From assembly GCA_016185865.1 (NCBI GenBank), contig JACPMU010000008.1, forward strand, positions 1 through 23,420: 23,420 nucleotides of DNA, in the 5' to 3' direction. Position 1 is the stretch's first letter, and every line of letters starts with the position of its first letter. Below the pieces are notes generated by a model that had not been told where the DNA came from, did not search any database, and worked only from the letters and a program-made list of their open reading frames with translations. This document shows positions 7,696 to 15,879 of this stretch, in pieces. The DNA is from Candidatus Woesearchaeota archaeon (GTDB lineage Archaea > Nanobdellota > Nanobdellia > Woesearchaeales > GW2011-AR4). A program made the translations under genes and the position numbers.

Positions 7696-7866
7696 ATGGC
7701 GAGCAAAAAGGAAATTCGGGAAATAAGCAAGAAAATAAATATGCCAGAAGAAAAAATAGAAGAAGTGATAAAAGACACATTAGATGCTATTTCTAAGCCG
7801 TCATCAGATAATATTGATTGTCCTCAACACTATGAAATAGGTGTTGGCTCTTCTGAGAAAGATTAA
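7696..7866 (+). CDS. Small hypothetical protein, 56 aa
   Basis: I do not recognise this protein. It begins MASKKEIREISKKINMP, is helical and charged over its first ~35 residues (EEKIEEVIKDTLDAI), then has a polar tail with one Cys (DNIDCPQHYEIG) and ends GSSEKD. It has no membrane segment. An archaeal TATA box at leaderless distance supports expression. Its TAA (7864-7866) interlocks with the TAA of the convergent metallopeptidase gene (7863-7865), so the two genes overlap tail to tail by three bases. It lies inside the segment bracketed by two copies of a giant-gene 3' end. Confidence 0.6.
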   Translation: MASKKEIREISKKINMPEEKIEEVIKDTLDAISKPSSDNIDCPQHYEIGVGSSEKD

Positions 7867-8456
7867 AAAATATACTTCTTAAAGAAATCATAGAGAAGTG
7901 GAAATTGTTTTAGCCTTTCTTGGTTATTTATAAAATTATCATAACAATTTACAAATTCTTCTCTTATAAATTTATCTCTTTTTTCTTGAGTCCAAAAGAT
8001 TATTTGAAGAAAGCTGTTGATGAGTTCAGTTGCAAAAATCATCTTTAATTCGTTATTCAATCCTGTCTCAAATAATACATGCCCAATTTCATGAGTTAGA
8101 ATAACTTTTAATCTGGCATATGCTTTCGGATAAATTATTATTTTGTAAATTATTGGTAAAGTTCTTCCTTTTATTGTTTTATGGTTGTCATCCTTGCAAT
8201 GATAAGAAACAAAATAAATATCTGAAACAAATTCAAGGTGCTTTTCTGGTATTTTATTCAGGATATTTCTAATCTCCTCAAAATTTGGACTTTTTATGCC
8301 ATCCGGGAATTTGTCTTTCGATACGAAGATTTTTACATTTTTAAATTCAGATTTGCCATAGTTGTATGAATAAACCTCTTCAAGCTGCGGCTGGACAATT
8401 CCAGTAAAGCTTTTGATTTCATCGTTGTTTAAGTTTGGCGGAATGCCAATTTTCAT
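7863..8456 (-). CDS. Putative zinc metallopeptidase (HEIGH), 197 aa
   Basis: The protein has a zinc-binding HExxH motif, HEIGH at residues 122-126, within ARLKVILTHEIGHVLFETG. A second acidic stretch about 40 residues later (REEFVNCYDNF, E166/E167) could supply the third, gluzincin-type ligand, as in small lethal-factor-like or ImmA-like peptidases. The N-terminal ~110 residues are alpha/beta and mostly unassigned. There is no signal peptide or membrane segment, so it is predicted cytosolic, with unknown substrate. A TATA-like TAAATAAATA (8478-8487) about 26 nt ahead of the ATG gives a leaderless start. It shares stop codons with the convergent 56-aa gene. The base composition looks more AT-rich than in the flanking giant genes, suggesting an insertion between paralogs. 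Confidence 0.7.
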   Translation of the reverse strand: MKIGIPPNLNNDEIKSFTGIVQPQLEEVYSYNYGKSEFKNVKIFVSKDKFPDGIKSPNFEEIRNILNKIPEKHLEFVSDIYFVSYHCKDDNHKTIKGRTLPIIYKIIIYPKAYARLKVILTHEIGHVLFETGLNNELKMIFATELINSFLQIIFWTQEKRDKFIREEFVNCYDNFINNQERLKQFPLLYDFFKKYIF

Positions 8457-8498
8457 TTTTTTGCAATATTATCTGGTATTTATTTATCTTTCTATTAA

Positions 8499-11400
8499 TC
8501 ATTCTAAATGAAACACAACATTGCCATCAGCAGTCATTAAGAATGAAGTTGAGCTTTTTGCCGTGATGTTTGTGGTTCCGTCTACATGAAGCCTGCTTGA
8601 TGGGTTGCTTTGGTTTATTCCTACGTTTCCATTTCCATCAATTTTTAATCTTTCACTTCCGCCAGTATGCACAGCAAATGCACTTTGGTTAATTTCAAGA
8701 ATTCTTGCGCCTGTTGTGTTGACAATCCTGAACCTGTCAGCGGTTATTGCTCCTGAAGCTCCAAAGCTGTTTCCTCTCAAGTAATGGGTTCTTACTTCCT
8801 CTGCTGCCAATGCCCTCTTGTAGATTTTGACTTCGTCAATAATTCCATTGAAGGGTGTGTCTGGAACGCTGGCATCTCTTGCTCCGATTAAAATTCTTTG
8901 GGGTTTAGTGCCATTTGAGAAAAATCCAGTGAATGCTGCACTGCTACTAGCATCTAATACGCCATTCAAGTATATTTTAGCGGTTGAGCCATCAAATGTG
9001 CCAACCACATAAGTCCATGTGTTATTCCTTAAACTGCTGCTGCTTAAGAATGAAAATGTAGGTGTTGTATCTGGTGAGTACCATCTGATTGTGGAGCTCT
9101 CTATTCTTAACTGGAATCCATTATCACTACTGGCAGATTTTGTCACTATTCCTTGTGTGGTGCCTATTAAATTTTTTGGGTATATCCATGCCTCTATTGT
9201 GGCATACCTTGTTGTGAAATTAGACATGCCTAAATCAACATAGCTGTCAATTCCGTCAAAACCCATTCCGTAGCCATACTTGCCATTAGCCCATGCAGTA
9301 TTATTTACAACAGTATCGTTGCCTTCATTCATCTTAACTAAAGTTCCATCATTCCCATACGGGCTTCTGTCATAAGTCCTGTTAGAGACATTAATTGCAT
9401 TTTCTGAAAAAGGCAGATACAAAACCAAGTCATCGTCTGTTCCATAAACAGGCTGGTACAGGCTTTGGTTTTCCGCAAGATAAATGCTATTGCCTATTGA
9501 TATGTTGCCTGTTATGTTTACAGAGCCTGCAACTGTCAGTTTGTGCGCCGGGTTTGTTGCGCCTATGCCGACGTTGCCGCTTGTTGTAAGCACTGCATGG
9601 GCAGTTGTGCCATCATTAGCCGACAAAACCCACTTTTGATTGCTTCTGATAAAGAAGTCATTTTGCGCAGCGCCTGTAACTCCAGAATCTGTTCCTGTGG
9701 CTATGCCAAACGATGCTCTTTCTGTGGAAGCTGTTCGCATCACAACGCCATTGGATTGGCCAGTTGCAGTATCTATTGTAATCTGTGCAGAGTCGGCAGA
9801 TCCCCCGGATAATGCAAGCAAGCTGTTAGGACTGCTTGTCACAACCCCAACCCTGCTGCCATTGACAAACAAAGTGTTGTTGATAATCAATCTTTCAGTT
9901 GCGTTTATTGAAGTTGCGTTTATTGAATTTGCGCTTATACTTCCAACAACTGTCAAAGTGTTGTATGGTGAAGTTGTCCCGATGCCGACGTTGCCTGATG
10001 ATGTAATACGCATACGCTCAGCATGAGTTGAGCCACGAGTAGAAAAAGCAAGATAGCCATTTAGGTCGCCTGATGTCGCACTTTCTCTTAGTCCACGAAC
10101 TTGTGCAAGCCCTGCCATTTGCCCCCCAGTATTTGACCGAGCCTTGAAAAGTATTCCTCCACCTTTATCTGCGCCAAGCGATGAATCATCGTGGAGAATA
10201 ATTTGAGCATCATTATTCAAATCCCCCCCTATCCCGCTAGAATCGGAAATAACAACCTCATTAAAATCTGCAGCAGGGACATCACCGTTTGTGGTTGTAA
10301 TTGCACCAACTTGAAGTTTAATAAGAGGCGATGTCGTCCCAATCCCAACATTGCCAGAGCTTCCATTAACATACACAACATTGCTTAAGTTAACACTTCT
10401 TCCATCAGTTCCAGAAGCGACTTGCAAGAGATAATTTGGATTTGTTAAGCCGACACCCACACTTCCAGAGCTTGTTGCAAAATAAGCATTTCCGGTTGTG
10501 TTGATTGAGGAAGCATTCAAGCTGCCACTTACACCAACACTTCCAACAACTGTTAAGGTGTTGTATGGCGAAGTCGTTCCGATGCCGACGTTGCCTGATT
10601 GGTCTATTAATATTCCACTTGCTGATGTATCATTCGAAAATATCTTGAAGTCAGTGCCACTCATTCCAATATCAAAATAATTTGAATTATCAGAATCATT
10701 GAACCTTAACTCTGGCGTTGCTGATTTAATTTCTAGTTCTTCTCCTGGTCCGGTAGTCCCGATGCCGACGAGGCCGTTTGGAAATAACACATAATCAATT
10801 GTTGTTCCTGTCCTCTCAACCCTTACCCAATCATTCCCTACAGTATCAGCATCATTTATCGCCCTGCCTCTGAATATTTCTGCATTGGCTTCAAAATACC
10901 ATACAGAATTATCTGCCGTTACATCCGTCTCTTTTAATCTTAAAACAGGATATGTTGATGATAAATCAAGCGGCTGAACAGGACTCACCGTCCCGATGCC
11001 GACGTTGCCGGAACTGTCAACAGTCATTCTTGCAGTTCCGCCAGTTACAATGCTTATATTATTTCCAGCAAGTCCATTGTTTATTATACCTGTATCAGTA
11101 TCCTCAATGAATGTATAAGAAGGTGCTGCAGCAGTCCCATTTCTCGCATAAAATCTTGAGGCATTGATGTTGGTTGCATTCAATGAGCCAGAAACTCTGA
11201 CATTACCAATGACTTCTAAAATGTCGTTCGGTGAAGTCGTCCCGATGCCGACGCTGCCGGAGTTATCTATTCTCATTCTCTCGGAAGAAGCACCAGTATT
11301 ACCCGTAAAGAACGCTAATCCGCCGCCACCCACATAGAATGGAGCAATAATTCTGGCGAATACATTGGCATCAGCATCACGTGCAAATGTAATGCCGACC

Positions 11401-14400
11401 TGTTCATTACCTGTGATAGGATTCCATAAAAAGGTTAAGTTTCTTGTGGCACCGCCGTCATATAAGCCAATGTTGCCGCTAACATTTACACTTCCTTGAA
11501 CGTCTAGCTTGCTCCCGGGGCTTGTTGTTCCAATCCCAACATTCCCGCCGACATAGGCATCGCTTGAAACATTCAATGTGCCAACAACATGCAAGGCAGT
11601 TCCCGGTGTTGAAGTTCCTATGCCTACTCTATTAACGCTTCCGTCAACAAACAACGTGTTTGTGTCAACAGTCAAATTGTTTTCTGACTGTATGTTCAGC
11701 GGGAAATTCATGTCAAACCTTTTGTTTGTGCTGTCCCAAAGCAAAACAGCGTTTACAGTTGGTGTGCCTCTTTCAAAAATCAGGCTGACATCAAGGTCGT
11801 CATTTCCAGTGTAATTTGAATTAATTGTGAATGAAGGAGATGTAGTTCCGCTTATGTTAGTTTGGCCAACACTTAGGTTATTTACAGTCAATATGTCAAT
11901 ATACCCTCTTCTCCAGAAATTGCTCGGGCTTCCCAAGTCTTTTGAATTGTCAGATGGTATTATGTTAGTTCCAAAGTATCCATTTGTGTATATTGTATCT
12001 GTAGATGCATCTCCCAAAGTTATTGAACTACCCCTAACATCCAAGTCACCGGTTATATTCACAAATCCTGTTATATTAGCATTTCCAACAACGGTCAAAG
12101 CCTGGTTTGGGGATGTTGTGTTGATGCCTACTTTTCCACTTCCATCAGCACCAACAATTAGATTACCAGTAATATTTGTATTGCCTGCAACAACCAAAAG
12201 TTCCGTGGGGCTTACTGTGCCTATGCCGACATTTCCGGCTGCCTTAGTAAAAGTTATCACGTTTCGGCTGTTTGTAATGTCGCCTATTACGAGATCAGCA
12301 TCGGTCGAAACTTCATTCTGCTGTGTTCGAATTTCCCATATGCCGCTGGTAGTGCCAGTTCTCTCAATTCGAACTCCTTGTGCATTTGAAGCACTGCTTA
12401 TATGTAATAAATTTACCGGACTTGTTGTTCCTATTCCCACATTGCTTCCGTTAATAAACAACCTTGGCGTTAACGGGCCTCCAGAAGTTCTTGTGTAAAA
12501 CCCAAGTGAAGAAGCCTCTGAGCCGTTCAATGCATTAACCAAAGTAGCGTTGATCAGTGCTACATCATCGACATTGCTTCCGTTGTCAATTGCCCTTAGC
12601 AAAATCCCAACGCCAATTCCCCCTGTTGAATTCAAAGGAGTTTGCGTGAAATGCTCCAATGTCAGAACATTAGTTGTTGAGATATTGTTTGTGTCATTGA
12701 CTGCGATTCTTGCTGCTCCGGCAACATGAAGCTTGTCTGATGGTGAAGTTGTGCCTATTCCAACACTTCCAGAGCTTGTTGCAAAATAAGCATTTCCTGT
12801 TACATTTATTGAACTTGCATTTATCGCACCAGAAACACCAACAGAGCCGACAACTGTCAAAGTGTTGTATGGAGATGTCGTCCCGATGCCGACGTTGCCG
12901 CCGGTTTTGAAAGTAACCATATCGCCAATACTATCCGTATCATATATTCTTAAGTCCTCTGAACCTCCCGGCTGATATATAATCCATTCTTGTGAACCAG
13001 CTTTTGAGAAAGACAAAGCCGCCTGTGATGCCGCCGCCGCGTTTATATCAATGTATCTTTGCCCCGTGCCATCTCCAACAACCAAATTTACCCCCGGATT
13101 CGTCGTCCCGATGCCGACGTTGCCTGATTGAGTTGCCAAATACGCATTTCCAGAAACATTTAATGTTGAAGCATTAATGCCTCCATTAACATCAAGCTCT
13201 GTTGCAGGATTTGTTTTTCCTATTCCTACTTTTCCAGAGCTTGTTGCAAAATAAGCATTTCCTGTTGTGTTGATTGAAGAGGCGTTTAAAGTTCCACTTA
13301 CACCAACAGAGCCGACAACTGTCAAAGTGTTGTATGGAGATGTTGTTCCGATGCCGACGCTGCCTGAACTATCGACAAATAAATCTCCTGCTGATGTGCT
13401 TCTTGAAACATTTAATGTTCCAACAACATGCAATGTCTGTGATGGTGCTGTTGTGTTGATGCCGACGTTGCCGTTATCTGCAATGCGCATTTGAACTGTA
13501 ACGCCATCACCTTTATAAAAATCAATTGATTTCCCGCTTCCTGCGATAATTTCTATAATACCCTCCGATTGGCGATTGTCCAACCTAAGCGTGTTGGCGC
13601 TGTCTCGGCTTAAAACAGTCCTGTCAACTCCGCTTGCATCCTTAATCCTTAATCCGAAGTTATTTTCCAGCAAGATATTCCCATCTATGTGCAATTTTTG
13701 GCTTGGTCCCGCCGTCCCAATCCCGACATTCCCGCTTGTTGAATTAACAAAGAACGCAGTGTAGCCAGAATCATTTGTAACCCTGAATCCGCCGGAAGCT
13801 CCTGTTCCGTTGACATGCAATGTGCTTAATGGTGTTGGAGTGCCTATGCCGACAACATCGCTTACTGTCGTTAATCTAACAACACTTCCGTCATCTGTCC
13901 AGCCTGCTGCAGTTGTGCTCAAAGTGCTTAAATTCAATCCAAGAGCCCAAACAGTTCCTGTTGTGTTTAAGTCGCCAGCTACTTTAAGCCTTGTATCTAA
14001 TGCAGTTGTTCCAAAACCAGCCCTTAAATTTGCAGAGTCAACAAACAAAGTGTCTTGCGCTATTGAAACATTTCCAGTCACATTCAGCGAGCCAGTCACC
14101 CTCAAAAATCCATTAACAAGGTTGTCGATAAGCTGCCCAAACCTGAATGTAATCCTATCGCCTAGGGTGATGTTGTTAGTCAATCCAATGTTTCCGTCTT
14201 TTGTTAAATTAAATGTTTGAGTGCTTACTTCTATTGTTGTCTCTCCGGTTCCGATTGTTATGTTGCCTGTAACGCTCAGGTTAGTCACAACATAGCTTGC
14301 ATTCGGATTCAATGCCTCGCTTGTGTTTGCCCTGAAAGAATAAGGAGCGGATGTCAGGTTAACCCTTGGCTCGCTTTCGCTATCGGTTCCTACAGTTATC

Positions 14401-15167
14401 CCCAGGTAATATTGGTCTGCAAAGCTCAAATTAATTTGGCCTAATATGATGTCGTAAATGCCGTTTGCATCTGTTGTAATGTTGCGGTTTGCAAGCTCAT
14501 ACAAAACATTGCCATTGGTTGCAGCATCATAAATCCTGAAAGTAAAGTTGAATGTTCCGACTTGCGAGGCTCCTGCAACATTTGTCAATTTGCCCTGCAG
14601 CGTCAATGAGTTTGGAATGGCAAATGCAAGTGTGGAAAGCAATAAGAATAATGATAATAGAAGAATAAAAGTTATTGGGAATTTCTTATTATTTTCTTTT
14701 ATTGCGTTTTTATTTATTGAATTTTTAGAAATGTTTATATACAATGATTTCTTATCTATTTTTGCGGGAGTTTTATTCAAAGAGAAAAAGAGGGTTAAAA
14801 GCCCTCTGAACCCTTTTTCTTTTGTTTGATTTAAAACAGAAACATTTAAATATTGGTTCCATTTATTAAGATTTACAGTGTGTGGATTTCGGCAGTTTTC
14901 CGAGTCCAAAAAGAATTCGTGTGAAATTCCCGTGAGTGAGACAGGTGCTCTATTCAAGCTAAGTGCCTGATTTTCTTCTTTTTTATTACTTTCAGCGAAA
15001 TCAGTGTGAGCGCGGCGGGATTTTCGTCCAAAATTCGAACCCGCATCTTCCCGTGAGTGAGACAGGTGCTCTATCCATTGAGCTACGTTTATGCCCGTTA
15101 TTTTTTTGATTAGCTCTTTTGTAGACAGTCCAGATGTTGGCCTGATTTTTGTTGAGAAGCTGCGCAA
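8499..15167 (-). CDS. Giant fibre-like surface protein B (VGIGTTSP repeats + LamG); start uncertain
   Basis: The open frame is 2,222 codons. The protein proper begins with a hydrophobic segment (FILLLSLFLLLSTLAFA, near 14690-14640) and an N-terminal beta domain (NSLTLQGKLTNVAGASQVGT ... PYSFRAN) known from exported tail-fibre-like proteins. About two dozen GNVGIGTTSP-type repeats follow, then a LamG/concanavalin-like domain (about 9450-8790, DDLVLYLPF to DEVKIYKRALAAEE), and it ends MTADGNVVFHLE. It is rich in N-glycosylation sequons. The coordinates given are the longest open frame (TTG 15167), which overlaps the HTH gene and element E2. Likelier starts are TTG 14957 (unit 2 of E2) or TTG 14744, just ahead of the hydrophobic segment. 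No ATG or GTG exists near that segment. Likely an adhesin or surface fibre. Confidence 0.8.
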   Translation of the reverse strand: MRSFSTKIRPTSGLSTKELIKKITGINVAQWIEHLSHSREDAGSNFGRKSRRAHTDFAESNKKEENQALSLNRAPVSLTGISHEFFLDSENCRNPHTVNLNKWNQYLNVSVLNQTKEKGFRGLLTLFFSLNKTPAKIDKKSLYINISKNSINKNAIKENNKKFPITFILLLSLFLLLSTLAFAIPNSLTLQGKLTNVAGASQVGTFNFTFRIYDAATNGNVLYELANRNITTDANGIYDIILGQINLSFADQYYLGITVGTDSESEPRVNLTSAPYSFRANTSEALNPNASYVVTNLSVTGNITIGTGETTIEVSTQTFNLTKDGNIGLTNNITLGDRITFRFGQLIDNLVNGFLRVTGSLNVTGNVSIAQDTLFVDSANLRAGFGTTALDTRLKVAGDLNTTGTVWALGLNLSTLSTTAAGWTDDGSVVRLTTVSDVVGIGTPTPLSTLHVNGTGASGGFRVTNDSGYTAFFVNSTSGNVGIGTAGPSQKLHIDGNILLENNFGLRIKDASGVDRTVLSRDSANTLRLDNRQSEGIIEIIAGSGKSIDFYKGDGVTVQMRIADNGNVGINTTAPSQTLHVVGTLNVSRSTSAGDLFVDSSGSVGIGTTSPYNTLTVVGSVGVSGTLNASSINTTGNAYFATSSGKVGIGKTNPATELDVNGGINASTLNVSGNAYLATQSGNVGIGTTNPGVNLVVGDGTGQRYIDINAAAASQAALSFSKAGSQEWIIYQPGGSEDLRIYDTDSIGDMVTFKTGGNVGIGTTSPYNTLTVVGSVGVSGAINASSINVTGNAYFATSSGSVGIGTTSPSDKLHVAGAARIAVNDTNNISTTNVLTLEHFTQTPLNSTGGIGVGILLRAIDNGSNVDDVALINATLVNALNGSEASSLGFYTRTSGGPLTPRLFINGSNVGIGTTSPVNLLHISSASNAQGVRIERTGTTSGIWEIRTQQNEVSTDADLVIGDITNSRNVITFTKAAGNVGIGTVSPTELLVVAGNTNITGNLIVGADGSGKVGINTTSPNQALTVVGNANITGFVNITGDLDVRGSSITLGDASTDTIYTNGYFGTNIIPSDNSKDLGSPSNFWRRGYIDILTVNNLSVGQTNISGTTSPSFTINSNYTGNDDLDVSLIFERGTPTVNAVLLWDSTNKRFDMNFPLNIQSENNLTVDTNTLFVDGSVNRVGIGTSTPGTALHVVGTLNVSSDAYVGGNVGIGTTSPGSKLDVQGSVNVSGNIGLYDGGATRNLTFLWNPITGNEQVGITFARDADANVFARIIAPFYVGGGGLAFFTGNTGASSERMRIDNSGSVGIGTTSPNDILEVIGNVRVSGSLNATNINASRFYARNGTAAAPSYTFIEDTDTGIINNGLAGNNISIVTGGTARMTVDSSGNVGIGTVSPVQPLDLSSTYPVLRLKETDVTADNSVWYFEANAEIFRGRAINDADTVGNDWVRVERTGTTIDYVLFPNGLVGIGTTGPGEELEIKSATPELRFNDSDNSNYFDIGMSGTDFKIFSNDTSASGILIDQSGNVGIGTTSPYNTLTVVGSVGVSGSLNASSINTTGNAYFATSSGSVGVGLTNPNYLLQVASGTDGRSVNLSNVVYVNGSSGNVGIGTTSPLIKLQVGAITTTNGDVPAADFNEVVISDSSGIGGDLNNDAQIILHDDSSLGADKGGGILFKARSNTGGQMAGLAQVRGLRESATSGDLNGYLAFSTRGSTHAERMRITSSGNVGIGTTSPYNTLTVVGSISANSINATSINATERLIINNTLFVNGSRVGVVTSSPNSLLALSGGSADSAQITIDTATGQSNGVVMRTASTERASFGIATGTDSGVTGAAQNDFFIRSNQKWVLSANDGTTAHAVLTTSGNVGIGATNPAHKLTVAGSVNITGNISIGNSIYLAENQSLYQPVYGTDDDLVLYLPFSENAINVSNRTYDRSPYGNDGTLVKMNEGNDTVVNNTAWANGKYGYGMGFDGIDSYVDLGMSNFTTRYATIEAWIYPKNLIGTTQGIVTKSASSDNGFQLRIESSTIRWYSPDTTPTFSFLSSSSLRNNTWTYVVGTFDGSTAKIYLNGVLDASSSAAFTGFFSNGTKPQRILIGARDASVPDTPFNGIIDEVKIYKRALAAEEVRTHYLRGNSFGASGAITADRFRIVNTTGARILEINQSAFAVHTGGSERLKIDGNGNVGINQSNPSSRLHVDGTTNITAKSSTSFLMTADGNVVFHLE
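14734..14741 (-). promoter_or_regulatory. TATA box ahead of the gene B signal peptide
   Basis: The minus strand reads TATATAAA, preceded by a TG-rich BRE-like context. A transcript would start near 14712, inside the codons just before the hydrophobic segment. No standard start codon follows, so either translation uses a rare codon or this box is not the gene B promoter. Confidence 0.4.
14782..14807 (-). terminator. Hairpin plus T-run within the gene B leader
   Basis: On the minus strand AGAGGG-N7-CCCTCT (14789-14807) is followed directly by a run of T (CTTTTTCTC). It resembles an intrinsic terminator that would stop transcripts coming from the HTH gene and E2. It lies inside the stop-free frame joined to gene B, which argues that this part may be untranslated. 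Confidence 0.5.
14927..14953 (-). repeat. E2 core repeat, unit 2 copy (identical to 15048-15074)
   Basis: 27 bases are identical to 15048-15074 in the same orientation, with start-to-start spacing of 121 bp. In the gene B frame it reads NRAPVSLTG. Confidence 0.85.
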
Positions 15168-15726
15168 TCTTCCTGTTGCGCATTTTTTTCACGTCTTTCA
15201 AATACGAAACCAATGCTTCAAGGACGCTTTTTTCAGAGTTGAAAACAGAAACAGGCACAGAAATTCCGCCATTTACCTCAAAAGGAGCCGGCATTTTTTT
15301 TGCTGCCCTTCTGTAATTTGCCCAAACGCTTCTTTGGCGTATGCCGATCAGCTTGGAAGCGGCATCGTAGCTTAGCTGACGGTTTTCTTTCAGAAATTTT
15401 GCAAGCGCCTCTGCAGGGCTTAACCCATTTGCAAAAATCGCAACAGGCACAAGGATTTCACTTCCATTGTTCCAGAGCTTGAGAATTTCCTCATCAGAAT
15501 AGTTGTAGCTTTGCTTCAGCCTTTCTGTAATCTGGCTGAGCATGTCAGCAAGAAATCGCTCTTCAGGACTGGCTTGTGAGTGAGTGGTGGAATGCGAGAG
15601 CTCGACTTGTTCGCGAGCACGCGAACTCGCGTGCAACTCTCTCGCTCGCTCATCTCCTTGTTTGCTTGTATTCGGCTGACTATCAGAATTAATATCACCA
15701 AGCCTTTTTTTAGTATTAAAGTCCAT
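15001..15726 (-). CDS. Two-repeat HTH-like DNA-binding protein, C-terminus running into tRNA-derived DNA (241 aa)
   Basis: Two similar ~55-residue modules, about 91-145 (ILVPVAIFANGLSPAEALAK ... RSVWANYRRAAKKMP) and 155-208 (ISVPVSVFNSEKSVLEALV ... ANIWTVYKRANQK), each have a hydrophobic start, a helix, and a helix-turn-helix-like pair ending in a W-x-x-Y-x-R motif. I infer DNA binding; I cannot name the family. The paralog at 17943-18479 ends soon after its second module. Here the frame continues 33 residues (KRSSMDRAPVSLTGRCGF...) encoded by E2, so that tail is probably acquired. Residues ~26-45 are encoded by a GC-rich palindromic insert. The gene precedes giant gene B as its presumed regulator. 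Confidence 0.75.
   Translation of the reverse strand: MDFNTKKRLGDINSDSQPNTSKQGDERARELHASSRAREQVELSHSTTHSQASPEERFLADMLSQITERLKQSYNYSDEEILKLWNNGSEILVPVAIFANGLSPAEALAKFLKENRQLSYDAASKLIGIRQRSVWANYRRAAKKMPAPFEVNGGISVPVSVFNSEKSVLEALVSYLKDVKKMRNRKIAQLLNKNQANIWTVYKRANQKNNGHKRSSMDRAPVSLTGRCGFEFWTKIPPRSH
15007..15092 (-). tRNA. Degenerate tRNA-like sequence with 13-nt T-loop insertion (anticodon CAC by fold)
   Basis: The D arm (GCTC/GAGC), anticodon arm (CCTGT/ACGGG, loop CTCACTC), 5-nt variable region and T stem (GCGGG/CCCGC) are intact, and the 3' acceptor strand CGCGCTC equals that of E1. The 5' acceptor strand (ATAAACG) pairs at only two of seven positions, so no complete acceptor stem forms. The T loop again holds 13 extra bases (15021-15033), whose removal gives TTCGAAT. 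Here the insertion helix is TTCG/CGAA against TTCG/CGGA in E1, so a paired structure is kept. CAC would read valine. It is probably a tRNA-derived site, not a functional tRNA. Confidence 0.35.
15048..15074 (-). repeat. E2 core repeat, unit 1 copy
   Basis: This copy lies within the tRNA-like fold. In the frame of the upstream HTH gene it reads DRAPVSLTG, the same codon phase as the other copy has in gene B. Recombination between the copies would remove 121 bp and join the two genes in frame. Confidence 0.85.
15594..15645. repeat. GC-rich nested palindrome inserted in frame in the HTH gene
   Basis: Within ~50 bases are three inverted repeats: GCGAGAG/CTCTCGC (15594-15600 and 15639-15645), TTCGCG/CGCGAA (15610-15625) and GCACGCG/CGCGTGC (15617-15634). 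The composition is far above the AT-rich surroundings. It encodes a charged, low-complexity stretch (RARELHASSRAREQ) absent from the paralog. It resembles in-frame palindromic elements known from Rickettsia. Confidence 0.6.
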
Positions 15727-15879
15727 ATCAATATATAATTAATACAATTAATATATGAATTTCTATACTAATATATAAATATTTCTATTTTTGTGTTAGA
15801 AATTCCTTAGTTTGTATTATATAAATAATATTTTCAATATAGAAAGTAAATATTTGATTTATGATGCAGTAAATTTTAT
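15727..15879. promoter_or_regulatory. Promoter/operator region of the HTH gene
   Basis: This is an extremely AT-rich intergenic region with several TATA-like stretches, a 9-bp inverted repeat GAATTTCTA/TAGAAATTC (15757-15765 and 15797-15805), two ATTTCTAT copies, and ATTAAT repeats around 15739-15752. These probably hold the promoter and binding sites for the HTH protein itself. The exact start site cannot be fixed by eye. Confidence 0.4.

Larger units (their letters stand above)
14875..15092 (-). other. tRNA-derived tandem element E2 (at 5' end of gene B)
   Basis: This element is a homolog of E1. Unit 1 (15007-15092) is tRNA-like. Unit 2 (about 14875-14953) carries an exact copy of the unit 1 anticodon arm followed by TTTCACACGAATTC, a hairpin (GGA.TCGG/CCGA..TCC, 14884-14907) and CACACTGTA. 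Outside the core, E1 and E2 unit 2 agree at most positions, including an out-of-frame TGCCGAA, so the conservation is at DNA or RNA level. The HTH gene runs into unit 1 in the same codon phase in which gene B runs out of unit 2. Confidence 0.75.

Noticed and set aside
1..15000. CRISPR array suggested by the many short recurring GC-rich motifs
   Set aside because: The repeats are imperfect, codon-phased and irregularly spaced, and encode protein repeats; there are no spacers or cas genes.
6384..15092. Diversity-generating retroelement (template/variable repeats)
   Set aside because: No reverse transcriptase is in the window, and the differences between E1 and E2 cores are not adenine-biased.
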